Assembly: GCA_964454355.1 (NCBI GenBank)
Contig: CAYVTA010000053.1
Location: 1-14,986 of the forward strand
Source of the DNA: UBA1081 sp964454355
GTDB lineage: Bacteria; Bacillota; Clostridia; Oscillospirales; Acutalibacteraceae
Direction of reading: 5' to 3'
Length of the DNA stretch: 14,986 nt
Shown: positions 7,351-14,564 of the stretch, in pieces
How the letters are laid out: every line of letters begins with the position of its first letter
How positions within the stretch are numbered: position 1 is the first letter of the stretch
Notes under the pieces: model-generated
The model's input: only the letters and a program-made list of their open reading frames with translations
The model's database searches: none
What the model was told of the DNA's origin: nothing
Position numbers and translations under genes: made by a program

Positions 7351-7381
7351 AATAAAAATGGGACGGCAAAAAAACCGTCCC
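7351..7381 (-). terminator. terminator-like hairpin after the tube protein gene
   Basis: On the minus strand GGGACGG (7381-7375) and CCGTCCC (7366-7360) form a perfect seven-pair stem with an eight-base loop of seven T and one G, followed by ATTTTTATT. It lies in the 65-base gap between the tube and chaperone genes. It looks like a partial Rho-independent terminator or a 3' end stabiliser. Since tape measure and tip genes lie downstream with no obvious promoter, readthrough must occur. Confidence 0.7.
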
Positions 7382-7395
7382 TTGGAATTTGAGAT

Positions 7396-7968
7396 TTACT
7401 CAGTGGCTGTAGTTGTGATCTTTGCAAGCTCTTTCAGTGCTGAAATAGCTTCTTTCGCATTTGCGTAAGTCTGACGAATTCGCCATTCACCGTCAGCAGT
7501 GGCATAAGCCGTTCCTGTGATAGTGGGTGTTTTAAATGAAACTGATTCACCCTTAGTTGCGAAATCATCAGAGGGCATCTTGAATTTAACCTTTTTAAGC
7601 CAGTAGATCTTATATTTGTTCTTTCCATTGATCATTTCACAATAAACAAAGCCGAAACCGCAATAACTGCCGTCATCGTCTTCTTTATCGGTGATCTTTC
7701 CCGTGGTTTTATCGTATGTATTACCGAAGATAATACATTCACAGTCTTCCGGAACTGTTGTAATGCCGAGATCCACACCCGCACTTTTAAAGATATTGAT
7801 CTGTTCGGCAATCTGATCGTCTGCATAAACAGTAGGACTGTCGTATTCAGGCGATATTTTTACGGTCATAAGTCTGTCTAAAACAAACCCCGCATTGTAT
7901 ACTGTTTCTTCTGCAGCATCATTTTTGATAGGTGCTACAACAGGACAACACGCTTTATATTGTGGCAT
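7396..7968 (-). CDS. major tail tube protein, phi13 family
   Basis: A 190-residue protein that should stack in rings to form the tail tube. It begins MPQYKACCPVVAPI and contains YNAGFVLDRLMTVKISPEYDS-type text (about 25-45). Near the middle is GSYCGFGFVYCEMINGKNKY (about 102-121), then IYWLKKVKFKMPSDDFATKGESVSF, then ITGTAYATADGEWRI. This order is characteristic of phi13-family tubes. No C-terminal Ig-like domain is present, so this is the short form. The ATG at 7968 follows GAGG with an 8-base gap, placed in the tail of the preceding gene. A strong hairpin follows 15 bases after the stop, which may help keep output of this abundant protein above that of the downstream tail genes. Confidence 0.9.
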   Translation of the reverse strand: MPQYKACCPVVAPIKNDAAEETVYNAGFVLDRLMTVKISPEYDSPTVYADDQIAEQINIFKSAGVDLGITTVPEDCECIIFGNTYDKTTGKITDKEDDDGSYCGFGFVYCEMINGKNKYKIYWLKKVKFKMPSDDFATKGESVSFKTPTITGTAYATADGEWRIRQTYANAKEAISALKELAKITTTATE

Positions 7969-7971
7969 TTT

Positions 7972-8319
7972 TTATTCCTCACTTTCATAGTCTTCATAAC
8001 CTAACAGTTCAACCTGAAAGATTATGTGATTATAGCCTGTGTCACTTTCGTACAGGCTCTCAATATCGGTGATACCTACATCATTATTTTTTAGAAGTTT
8101 TTTAATTCTTGTCTTGTTACCGTGCGGATTATTCTTCGTGAAATAATGAATATAACAGTCAGAAGCTTCAACTATACTTTCATCGTCAGCCGAAAGCTCC
8201 GGATGTTCAGAAAGAATATTGAATGTTATATATTCTTCGGAGGAGCCGATATATTTATGTTCCGCAACAGGAAGCCCCAAAGGCTCAAGTATGTCACATA
8301 TCATTGCACATGCGTTCAT
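7972..8319 (-). CDS. tail terminator / tail completion-like protein
   Basis: A 115-residue protein in the slot of the tail terminator, the ring that caps the finished tube and meets the neck. It begins with a helix NACAMICDILEPLGLPVAEH. Beta segments follow: EYITFNILSEHP, ASDCYIHYFTKNN, and a final FQVELLGYEDYE. Between them is a KTRIKKLLKNN helix. This alpha-beta order with a late acidic strand is what terminator proteins of this type show. The ATG at 8319 overlaps the gp10-like stop. The gene ends 3 bases before the tube protein start. No single diagnostic motif is present, so the call depends on size, layout and order. Confidence 0.6.
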   Translation of the reverse strand: MNACAMICDILEPLGLPVAEHKYIGSSEEYITFNILSEHPELSADDESIVEASDCYIHYFTKNNPHGNKTRIKKLLKNNDVGITDIESLYESDTGYNHIIFQVELLGYEDYESEE

Positions 8320-8726
8320 TGCTCTTTAAAAGCCTCCCTGTTAAAAACTTCCTGCATTTTTGCTTCTACTTCTTTTTTAGTGCTTATAAGAGTTCGGGTT
8401 ATAATACCCGTTGCATCCTGTGTTGAAGTACCATATTCAAGATAAACAAGAACTTCTGCATTTCGCACACCATTAAGATTAGTTCCTGAGGGGAAAGCAT
8501 TTCCGATATACCCACCGTTTTTTGCTTCTTTTACCTCTGAACATTTTATTGAGTCAACCAAATCATGATTGACAACGTGACCTTCTTGTTCAATTTTTGC
8601 TTTCAGCTTATCACGAACAATCGGCAAAGCCTCTTCAATCATCTTCGGTGCATAACGTTCAACCTGTGCCATGCTGCCAAGCTGCTTAATAAAATCTTCA
8701 TCAAGGGAAACATCAAAAGTTGCCAT
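8316..8726 (-). CDS. HK97 gp10-like head-tail joining protein
   Basis: A 136-residue protein of the HK97 gp10 type, involved in the neck where head and tail join. It opens with DVSLDEDFIKQLGSM, then a long helix VERYAPKMIEEALPIVRDKLKAKI. The C-terminal hallmark VYLEYGTSTQDATGIITRTL (about 100-119) corresponds to the 'fleyGTs...pflr' motif of the family. The start was taken at the ATG at 8726 because of the AGAGGTGG site just upstream; an in-frame ATG at 8744 would add six residues. The stop overlaps the next start as ATGA. Whether it acts in the head, neck or tail of this phage is not known. Confidence 0.8.
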   Translation of the reverse strand: MATFDVSLDEDFIKQLGSMAQVERYAPKMIEEALPIVRDKLKAKIEQEGHVVNHDLVDSIKCSEVKEAKNGGYIGNAFPSGTNLNGVRNAEVLVYLEYGTSTQDATGIITRTLISTKKEVEAKMQEVFNREAFKEQ

Positions 8727-9013
8727 TAAACCACCTCTGAACATGTCAATTCGGTGCGGTCAACGTCGACCATATAAGCACGCTCGATCTTATACCTTGT
8801 ACCGTTATGGATAACAAACTCAGCACCTTTACACTCGGCGGTGTAAACCTTAAAAACTGCAGATGCTTTCATTCCTGACTGATATGCCTGATAAAATTCA
8901 GAGCGAGTCGGTGATTTAACTTCAGCAAAAACAGTCTTCTTGCTTTCCGCGGGTTCGTAATGTCCTTTGACAAGCTCACGGGTGATAAAGACCAGCTCTA
9001 TTATCTCATTCAT
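8726..9013 (-). CDS. head closure protein (SPP1 gp16 / head-tail adaptor type)
   Basis: A 95-residue beta-rich protein typical of the stopper that seals the head after packaging and joins the tail. The family pattern is visible: an opening strand IELVFITRE, a variable loop, then VFAEVKSPTRSEFYQAYQSG (about 28-47) corresponding to the 'rsEfy.A...g' region, a KASAVFKVYTAE strand, and FVIHNGTRYKIERAY (66-80) near the end. The ATG at 9013 overlaps the previous stop by four bases. The stop shares one base with the next start (TAATG). Position between the gp6-like and gp10-like genes agrees with the SPP1/HK97 connector order. Confidence 0.82.
   Translation of the reverse strand: MNEIIELVFITRELVKGHYEPAESKKTVFAEVKSPTRSEFYQAYQSGMKASAVFKVYTAECKGAEFVIHNGTRYKIERAYMVDVDRTELTCSEVV
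8731..8738 (-). promoter_or_regulatory. ribosome binding site that sets the gp10-like start
   Basis: AGAGGTGG on the minus strand lies 4 bases before the ATG at 8726. An ATG six codons earlier (8744) is also in frame, but this ribosome site would lie inside that coding stretch. Choosing 8726 gives a protein starting MATFDVSL and a TAATG junction with the head closure gene. Confidence 0.75.
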
Positions 9014-9294
9014 ATTTTTTCTGTTTTACCTCCCGTGTAGTCTGTCGAAAGGCTCAAAGCATCTCGCATCTTCTCGAATGCCGCCATATAACGCTCCGAG
9101 CAATTATTAAAATTGAATTCAGCTTTGCAGTACAGCTCACAGCACTTTTGAATCAATGCATCATCAGAGTTTGTATTGATACCGACCCTTTCAAGCTCAT
9201 GAATACAAGCGTTAATATTAAATTCGATCTCTTCGTCATGCTCATCGTGACTGAATCTGAGCGACTTCTTAATTGCAGAAAAATGCACTGACAC
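9010..9294 (-). CDS. head-tail connector, HK97 gp6-like
   Basis: A 94-residue, mostly helical protein right after the capsid gene, the place of the gp6-type adaptor that docks under the portal. It begins with a short beta/turn part, then helix FNINACIHELERVGI (about 25-39), a DALIQKCCELYCKAEFNF helix (45-62) and a final SERYMAAFEKMRDALSLS helix, the usual three-helix arrangement of the family. The start is GTG at 9294, with GGGAG 9 bases upstream; a second GTG two codons later is poorly placed for that site. The stop overlaps the next start (ATGA). Assignment rests on length, helix pattern and order. Confidence 0.8.
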   Translation of the reverse strand: MSVHFSAIKKSLRFSHDEHDEEIEFNINACIHELERVGINTNSDDALIQKCCELYCKAEFNFNNCSERYMAAFEKMRDALSLSTDYTGGKTEKI

Positions 9295-9308
9295 TTTTTA
9301 TCGCTCCC

Positions 9309-10520
9309 TTAAGCTCCCTTTTTGATGATAATAAAGCCGTTAACATCAAGTGCCTTACCATCACAGATAAGCATAACCTTTGTTTTGACTTCATTTGTAT
9401 CAGGGTCAGTCCATTTTGTGGTAGTCATCTTCATATTGCTGTTAAGAGCATAGTTCTTAAGATTACCGAAAACAGCAATAACATCACCCTCTGCTGCTGT
9501 ATCATAGGGAGTGATGATATCATCCTCAACTGTTTCAACAGATTTTCCGCCGAACATATAGGATGCACCGCCTGCAATACCGTAATTTGTTCTTGCAACA
9601 GGCTGACCGTTGGTATCAACCATACCGTCAATTTCACCCTGATATGTACCTTCTGCCATATAGAACTTGCCTGTTGAATAGGCTTTCTTGATGATGCCGA
9701 AAACCTTCTTCTTCCAGCTCTTGAACTCTGTGATTTCCTTTGCGGAAATCGTAATCACATTTGCTTTGGGGATTCTGGGGTCAACTGTGATACCGAGCAT
9801 CTGACCCGAACCTGTACCCTTGAATACGCCGATTTCAATAGCTTTCATGATAGCTTCAACAGCAAGGGGAACAAAAAGCTTGTTGAATTCTTCAATGTCA
9901 ACAATATTTGCAAGAAGAGTCTGTGAGATCTTACATTCAAGTCCGTAATAAGAGAAGCTGACCTTCTGGTCTGCCTTTATCTGCTGGTCTTCACTCTTGC
10001 CTTCACCTACCCAATGAGCTTCGGGCATAAGTGTAATAATAGGAACTTCAACACCGCCCTGAATGTTCGTATGACGGAGCTGTGAGTAGATAGAGCCTAC
10101 AGATTTAAGCTCCCTGATGATTTCACGGAGAGTTGTAGTGGGAATTGCCGCACTTGATTCTGTAATTCCTGTTGCCGCATTATGGAACTGTGCCGGTATT
10201 GCTGTACCTCTGCATACGAAGTTCATGAATGCATGGTCGTAAGTGTTTGTGTTTTCGGGTGTGCCGTTTGCAGAACCGAATGTTGCAATGGGGTCACCTG
10301 TGGGAGTGTTGACAGCCATTGCTGAGGGGTTGCAGTTCACGGGACTGCCACGAAGTGCATCAAGATTTGCCTGTGCTCTTGCACTTGCTTCAAAATCTGC
10401 ATCGAGCTGTTCAATCTGTGCAGTTACATCATTTGCCTGCTCTGTTTCGTGAACATCAAGATGTGCCTGAGCTTTTGTAAGAAGCTCATTTCTTTTTGCG
10501 AGATACTGTTCTCTTGTCAT
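9309..10520 (-). CDS. major capsid protein, HK97 fold
   Basis: A 403-residue coat protein. Residues 1 to about 60 are charged and helical (EQYLAKRNELLTKAQAHLD and on), the delta or scaffold domain of HK97-type coats. A low-complexity Gly/Pro/Thr/Asn linker follows (about 60-93), where the protease would be expected to cut; the exact bond cannot be read. The core shows the capsid pattern TTTLREIIRELKSVGSIYSQL (about 127-147), then VPIITLMPEAHWVGEG with E-loop and spine features. It ends in a beta-rich KVMLICDGKALDVNGFIIIKKGA tail. No separate scaffold gene exists in the block, which fits a fused scaffold. The ATG at 10520 overlaps the protease stop (ATGA). It is expected to be the most abundant product of the block. 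Confidence 0.94.
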   Translation of the reverse strand: MTREQYLAKRNELLTKAQAHLDVHETEQANDVTAQIEQLDADFEASARAQANLDALRGSPVNCNPSAMAVNTPTGDPIATFGSANGTPENTNTYDHAFMNFVCRGTAIPAQFHNAATGITESSAAIPTTTLREIIRELKSVGSIYSQLRHTNIQGGVEVPIITLMPEAHWVGEGKSEDQQIKADQKVSFSYYGLECKISQTLLANIVDIEEFNKLFVPLAVEAIMKAIEIGVFKGTGSGQMLGITVDPRIPKANVITISAKEITEFKSWKKKVFGIIKKAYSTGKFYMAEGTYQGEIDGMVDTNGQPVARTNYGIAGGASYMFGGKSVETVEDDIITPYDTAAEGDVIAVFGNLKNYALNSNMKMTTTKWTDPDTNEVKTKVMLICDGKALDVNGFIIIKKGA

Positions 10521-11197
10521 TTTACATTTCCTTTCAATGTTAAAAATTTAATTTTTGCATTTAAAAAATCCGCTTCTTTGATAAGAGCGGATAATTTACT
10601 TATATTTTCTTTCGGAATAACATTTCCGATAGATGCAACAAGCTGCATCTGCGAGCTGTTTGCAGGCTTGTTAAGCTCCTGACCTGCAATGGAATCAATA
10701 AGACCATATTCAACCGCCTGTGCGGCTGTAATCCATGTTTCTTTATCCATTATGTCAAGTGCTTCCTGCTCACTCATACCCGTTTTTGCAGTATAAGCAG
10801 CAGCTATTGCTTTGTTGACCTGCTGAAGCACCTCAGACTCTTTATCCATTGCGTGATAGTCACCACGGCAGGCGGAAGAGGAATTATGTATCATCAGCAT
10901 TGCAGTCGGTGCAATGTCGCTCTGACCTGCACAGGCAACGACAGAAGCGGCAGAAGCGGCAATACCGACAACGTGAATCTTCACACGGTCCTTAAGCTCC
11001 CTGAGCGTGGAATATATTGCACTGCCTGCAAATACACTTCCGCCGGGGGAATTGATATAAATGTCAACTGTTTCTTTTTCATCAATTTTTGCAATGGCAT
11101 CAATGATGTCTTTCGGACAAACAGCTTCCATTCCGAACCATTCGTAAATCCATTTATCTTCATTATCAACAATAGTTCCAAAAAGATTAAATCTCAT
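10517..11197 (-). CDS. ClpP-like prohead maturation protease
   Basis: A 226-residue serine protease of the ClpP/SppA type used by phages to cut the scaffold part off the capsid protein. ClpP motifs are clear: INSPGGSVFAG (48-58), the nucleophile region GIAASAAS (78-85) with S82 in the ClpP Ser position, MIHNSSS (102-108) with H104, and YGLIDSI (164-170) with D168, giving a complete Ser-His-Asp triad. The C-terminal 50 residues after the protease core are variable and may contact the capsid scaffold. The ATG at 11197 follows AAAGGTGG. The stop overlaps the capsid start as ATGA. The location between portal and capsid genes marks it as the phage protease, not cellular ClpP. Confidence 0.95.
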   Translation of the reverse strand: MRFNLFGTIVDNEDKWIYEWFGMEAVCPKDIIDAIAKIDEKETVDIYINSPGGSVFAGSAIYSTLRELKDRVKIHVVGIAASAASVVACAGQSDIAPTAMLMIHNSSSACRGDYHAMDKESEVLQQVNKAIAAAYTAKTGMSEQEALDIMDKETWITAAQAVEYGLIDSIAGQELNKPANSSQMQLVASIGNVIPKENISKLSALIKEADFLNAKIKFLTLKGNVK

Positions 11198-11225
11198 TCA
11201 CTCACCACCTTTCAAAGCAAATGAA

Positions 11226-12383
11226 TTATTCCTCAACCGGCTTAGTGTCAAGCCTTCTGATGGGCTCATCACCACCGGAAACAGGAGCAAAATTAAATAA
11301 ACCTCTCCATTCATTGGGAAGCATTGCACCTCTGTCAACCATAGAAACAAAATTAAGCTTTGTACTGACAGATGCACATTGAAGATTAGAAGCTTCAAAA
11401 ACGATTGCATTATGGACTCTTTCTCTTCTTGAAAATAGTCCCTTGGTATAGCCGTTTGCAAATTTCATTGCAACAGGCTCAATTTCAGCCTCATAATAGC
11501 TGTTCCATTCATCCTCAGTCCAATTCGATTGCACAATTTTTATGTTTGTGTTGAAGAAATTAAAAATACGCTGTGTTGTTTTTTCCATTTGAGCGGAATT
11601 CGGAACATAATCGTGCGGCTGAATTTGTACAGCTTCAGCTTTGCTGTCAACAGCAGCCACACCTTTACCGCCGCCGTTCTCAATGCTTAAAAAGCTCTTT
11701 GCGAATGTATCAGCTTCATTTTTCTTATCTTCAGGACGAAGAGAATTATGAAATTTTAATAACCAACGGATAACACTTGAATTTTTAATGGCAGTAACAA
11801 TACCTTGATCGGTTGTTTGTACAATCTGCATAAGCGGCAACAACGCATCAATTTTTGAAGTGCCGAAAATATCGTTATCGTAATAATCCTCACGCAAATG
11901 AATAATATCTGAGTAAAAGAACTGATATGATTTTCCGTTTTCAAAAGTAAATCTCAAATGAAGCTCTCCGAGCTTATCATACAGGGCTTCAACACACGTT
12001 GCAGGTAACGGATAAAGCTGATAAGGCAGTTCATTTTCATCTCTGATAATAAGAATAAATGCGTTACTATTGAGAATTAACTGTGCTGCCACCTTTTCTT
12101 GCAAATCCTGACCTGTCATATACGGATTCGGGTCTTCGAGAAGAAATCTTATATATGCATCAGGATTCACTTCAAGTTTTATCGTTCCGTCTTGTTGTAC
12201 GGCAGAATATATATGCTTCGGCATTAACTTTCCGATGGCTTTTATCTTCGGTCTGATGCAGGCTCTGACAATGTCAGATTTATATACATTACCGTCAAAA
12301 GCATAAAAGCCGTTACCTACATCGGAGACAAGCTTGTATTTGGTAACTATTTTGTTTCTGTTGAAAATATTGAAAATTCCCAT
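11226..12383 (-). CDS. portal protein, HK97 family
   Basis: A 385-residue protein expected to form the dodecameric ring at one head vertex, through which DNA enters and to which the connector binds. It starts MGIFNIFNRN, the common opening of these portals. It has the LLEDPNPYMTGQDL stretch near residue 82-95 that leads into the stem/wing region. It ends with a VDRGAMLPNEWRGLF motif (about 349-363) followed by a PVSGGDEP-type tail, both typical. The ATG at 12383 follows GAGG with a 7-base gap. It sits between large terminase and head protease, the standard order. The C-terminal tail is short, as expected when protease and capsid genes are separate. I see no catalytic motif. Confidence 0.93.
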   Translation of the reverse strand: MGIFNIFNRNKIVTKYKLVSDVGNGFYAFDGNVYKSDIVRACIRPKIKAIGKLMPKHIYSAVQQDGTIKLEVNPDAYIRFLLEDPNPYMTGQDLQEKVAAQLILNSNAFILIIRDENELPYQLYPLPATCVEALYDKLGELHLRFTFENGKSYQFFYSDIIHLREDYYDNDIFGTSKIDALLPLMQIVQTTDQGIVTAIKNSSVIRWLLKFHNSLRPEDKKNEADTFAKSFLSIENGGGKGVAAVDSKAEAVQIQPHDYVPNSAQMEKTTQRIFNFFNTNIKIVQSNWTEDEWNSYYEAEIEPVAMKFANGYTKGLFSRRERVHNAIVFEASNLQCASVSTKLNFVSMVDRGAMLPNEWRGLFNFAPVSGGDEPIRRLDTKPVEE

Positions 12384-12392
12384 TGAATTACC

Positions 12393-14054
12393 TCAAATCA
12401 TACTCATATATTCTTCGTTGTTATCTTCATAAACAACACATGCATCGAGCAGAGCCGCTGTGCCGTCAATTCGTCTTGTGGGCTTGCTTGTTTTGCAAGG
12501 CTGAATATTGCCGTTCTTATCCTCATCATAAGCAGTATTTGCAAGACACCATTTCAGAACCGGATTATTGTTATAATTAACAAGCTTCGATGCAAGGTTC
12601 ACACCGAGATTTTTCATCGGTGAAGAAAGTGTTTTCTTACCCTGAATGACGGGAACGGGAACAGAATCACCGAACCTGTTCACCAAATCGTCAACAAAGT
12701 ATTTTGCAGACCACGAGTCGTAGCCGATTTTAAAAAGATAAACATCAAGCTCATTCTGCACCTCTTCAAACCAATCAGCCACCATTTTATAGCTGACCTT
12801 ATTACCGGGGCATGTGCGAACATAACCGCTGTCAATCCAAATATCATATCGTATCTTGTCTTCATTAACTCGTTTCTCCACAAGCTCCTCAGCAATCCAA
12901 AACATAATATAGCAATAGATTGTATCATCACCGGGAAGCCTGAAGATAACACAGGCGGCTGTAAGGTCGGTTGTTGATGAAAGGTCAACACCGCCGATGC
13001 CGTATCGTGGCTTAACCTTCAAAATATCAAATACAGCGGTATTGTTAAGCTCCTCAAATGTGAGCCACGCTTCGGTTGATGTTTCCCTGATATTGAATTC
13101 CTTGCAAAGCAGATTCTTGACAAACTGCGGATTTTCCTTTGCCTTTTCAACCTTTTTGCGAAGTGTTTCATAGTTCTTGATTGTGCCGAGACCCGGATTT
13201 GCTTTTATCCAACAATCGGGGTCAGTCCATTCTTTTCGGTCGTCAAGCTCATATACAAATGCAAGGAAATTTTCATCCTTATAGCCGTTATCGTCAAAAT
13301 ATCCGTTAATGACCTTTTCTGCATATTCATACTTTTCGTCATAAATATCTTCACGAATAAAGCCTGCCGTTGATGTCATAAAAATAAGCGGCTGTTCTCT
13401 TGCAGCAACACCGTCAGCAATGATGTCATACAGAGCCTTGCCGTTCTTCCATTGATGAATTTCATCCATCAATGCACCGTGAACATTCAGACCGTCAAGT
13501 GTGTCGGAATCAGAAGAAAGCGGTTTGAATACACTGTCGTTAAAATCGGAGACCATTTCAGCAACAAGTGTCTTGATTTTTGAGTTGAGAACGGGAGACT
13601 TTTTAACCATCCTCTTGGCTTCGGACCAAATGATTTTAGCCTGGTCACGTTTAGTTGCAACTGCATATATTTCAGCACCTGCTTCACCGTCTGCAACCTG
13701 AAGATACAAGCCGATAGCAGAAGCAAGAAGGCTCTTGCCGTTCTTCTTTGCAACTACAAGAAAAACCTCTCTGTATTTCCTGTTGCCGTTAATATCTATA
13801 AAGCCGAATATAGCGGCAATTAAAGCAAGCTCCCAAAGCTCAAGAATTACACGCTTACCGCCAAATTTACCTTTTGAATGTCTGCAATAGTTCTGAATGA
13901 AATCAATAGCGTGTGCTGCTCGTTTCGGAGAATAAAAATACTCGCCCGGATGCTCTATATCCCAAACGAGTTTTCTGTAAGTTTTTCGTATTTTTTGGCT
14001 TGTTTTTATTTCACCCGAGCAAATCTTGCCGTAGTATTCAATTATCGGATTCAC
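12393..14054 (-). CDS. terL: terminase large subunit (packaging ATPase and nuclease)
   Basis: A 553-residue motor that pumps DNA through the portal and cuts the concatemer. The N-terminal ATPase has a Walker A variant VAKKNGKS (101-108), a Walker B ending LMDE with D197 and E198, and a coupling motif IFMTSTAG (224-231). The C-terminal RNase H-like nuclease shows GGVDLSSTTDLTA (354-366, acidic D357), GYDSWSAKYFVDDL (444-457, D446) and RRIDGTAALLDA (527-538, D537), a plausible metal-binding triad. The length is full, with no break. The GTG start at 14054 overlaps the small-subunit stop by four bases; the start begins MNPIIEYY, usual for this family. It ends 9 bases before the portal start. The HK97/lambdoid-like terminase assignment is firm. 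Confidence 0.95.
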   Translation of the reverse strand: MNPIIEYYGKICSGEIKTSQKIRKTYRKLVWDIEHPGEYFYSPKRAAHAIDFIQNYCRHSKGKFGGKRVILELWELALIAAIFGFIDINGNRKYREVFLVVAKKNGKSLLASAIGLYLQVADGEAGAEIYAVATKRDQAKIIWSEAKRMVKKSPVLNSKIKTLVAEMVSDFNDSVFKPLSSDSDTLDGLNVHGALMDEIHQWKNGKALYDIIADGVAAREQPLIFMTSTAGFIREDIYDEKYEYAEKVINGYFDDNGYKDENFLAFVYELDDRKEWTDPDCWIKANPGLGTIKNYETLRKKVEKAKENPQFVKNLLCKEFNIRETSTEAWLTFEELNNTAVFDILKVKPRYGIGGVDLSSTTDLTAACVIFRLPGDDTIYCYIMFWIAEELVEKRVNEDKIRYDIWIDSGYVRTCPGNKVSYKMVADWFEEVQNELDVYLFKIGYDSWSAKYFVDDLVNRFGDSVPVPVIQGKKTLSSPMKNLGVNLASKLVNYNNNPVLKWCLANTAYDEDKNGNIQPCKTSKPTRRIDGTAALLDACVVYEDNNEEYMSMI

Positions 14055-14425
14055 AAATCTTCACGCCCATTTATGAAGCTGACAAAAGCATCTTCTTTTG
14101 CAGGAGCATTTTTCTTTTCTTCCTTCGGAAGCAAATCCGTAAGCTGCTTTATAATTTTCTGATAATTCGTATTCATCGAATTGTAAAGCTCCGCCTGCGG
14201 TCTTTTTCTGTCGTATGGCTTCTGACTTTCCGACTGTTTGAAGCTTTCAGTAACACCGTTTTCACTCAAATCATCTTTAAGTATACGAAGCTGAACACGC
14301 ATAAAAGACGCATTTTCAATCAGACCGAGAACAACAGCCTTTGCCTTTTTATCAATTCCGTTAAACTGCCGTTTCAATCTTTTTTCTTCGTCAGAAACAG
14401 CCTTTTCTATATCAAAATCAATCAA
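14051..14425 (-). CDS. terS: terminase small subunit
   Basis: A 124-residue DNA-recognition subunit of the packaging motor. The middle matches small terminases of Bacillota phages: a helix with VVLGLIENASFMRVQLRIL (31-49), an EN-G-V-ESFKQSESQKPY stretch (55-71), and a C-terminal helix NYQKIIKQLTDLLP (87-100). Placement directly before the large terminase supports the call. The start is read as TTG at 14425: there is no in-frame ATG or GTG upstream, and the next Met (residue 42) would remove the conserved core. The ribosome site is a weak GTGGTG. The stop overlaps the large terminase start as GTGA, so the two are probably translated in a fixed ratio. The leader holds two competing hairpins. 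Confidence 0.82.
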   Translation of the reverse strand: MIDFDIEKAVSDEEKRLKRQFNGIDKKAKAVVLGLIENASFMRVQLRILKDDLSENGVTESFKQSESQKPYDRKRPQAELYNSMNTNYQKIIKQLTDLLPKEEKKNAPAKEDAFVSFINGREDL

Positions 14426-14438
14426 AAAATCACCACTT

Positions 14439-14456
14439 TTGCATAAAAAAATGCAA
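14439..14456 (-). promoter_or_regulatory. hairpin in the small terminase leader (inner)
   Basis: TTGCAT and ATGCAA are perfect six-base arms on either side of six T residues on the minus strand. The element ends 13 bases before the TTG start of the small terminase, next to its weak GGTG ribosome binding site. It competes with the hairpin at 14454-14480 through three shared bases. Possible roles are control of translation start or a DNA-binding site for the terminase; neither is shown. Confidence 0.35.
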
Positions 14457-14480
14457 CTTTCTGAAAAGCAGCATAAGTTG
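14454..14480 (-). promoter_or_regulatory. hairpin in the small terminase leader (outer)
   Basis: On the minus strand CAACTT (14480-14475) is the exact inverted repeat of AAGTTG (14459-14454). The 15-base loop contains a small inner CTG/CAG pairing. Its 3' arm shares TTG (14456-14454) with the next hairpin, so both cannot form at once. It could be an RNA element controlling the terminase genes or a DNA site bound by the small terminase. A six-base arm in AT-rich DNA may also be chance. Confidence 0.35.
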
Positions 14481-14511
14481 TTTTAAAATAAAATATTTCC
14501 TGTACGATTTT

Positions 14512-14524
14512 GGGGAGGGGGTCC
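14512..14524. other. G/C-rich tract, candidate cos/packaging site
   Basis: The plus-strand tract GGGGAGGGGGTCC stands out in an AT-rich non-coding gap between the HNH and small terminase genes. On the minus strand it is preceded by two CAGG copies and followed by a third, and a short GGTC/GACC inverted repeat lies at its edge. In several cos phages with HNH proteins, the cohesive-end site lies between or beside these two genes and is G/C-rich. No overhang can be assigned from sequence alone, so the call rests on position and composition. Confidence 0.35.
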
Positions 14525-14564
14525 TGCAAACTGACCTGTGTATTATTCTAATGGCTGCTCTCGG

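Noticed and set aside
8727..8744. Upstream ATG that would lengthen the gp10-like protein by six residues
   Set aside because: The AGAGGTGG ribosome site lies inside this extension and points to the ATG at 8726; the extra residues lack family resemblance.
7337..13056. The nine-base word GGAGCTTAA recurring several times on the minus strand (near 7337, 9309, 10106, 10671, 10990, 13046)
   Set aside because: Most copies encode Glu-Leu-Lys/Asn within proteins using the preferred codons GAG CTT; positions are not regular and flanks are not conserved, so a binding site is not supported.
13728..13757. Walker A of the large terminase (VAKKNGKS) lacking the classic GxxxxGK[ST] form
   Set aside because: This deviant form is normal for this terminase family and does not suggest an inactive enzyme.
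13913..14446. Long plus-strand open frame of 177 codons opposite the two terminase genes
   Set aside because: It lies wholly antisense to well-recognised terminase coding sequence and the leader, its translation is rich in Phe/Ser as expected for a mirror frame, and no function or operon partner is visible.
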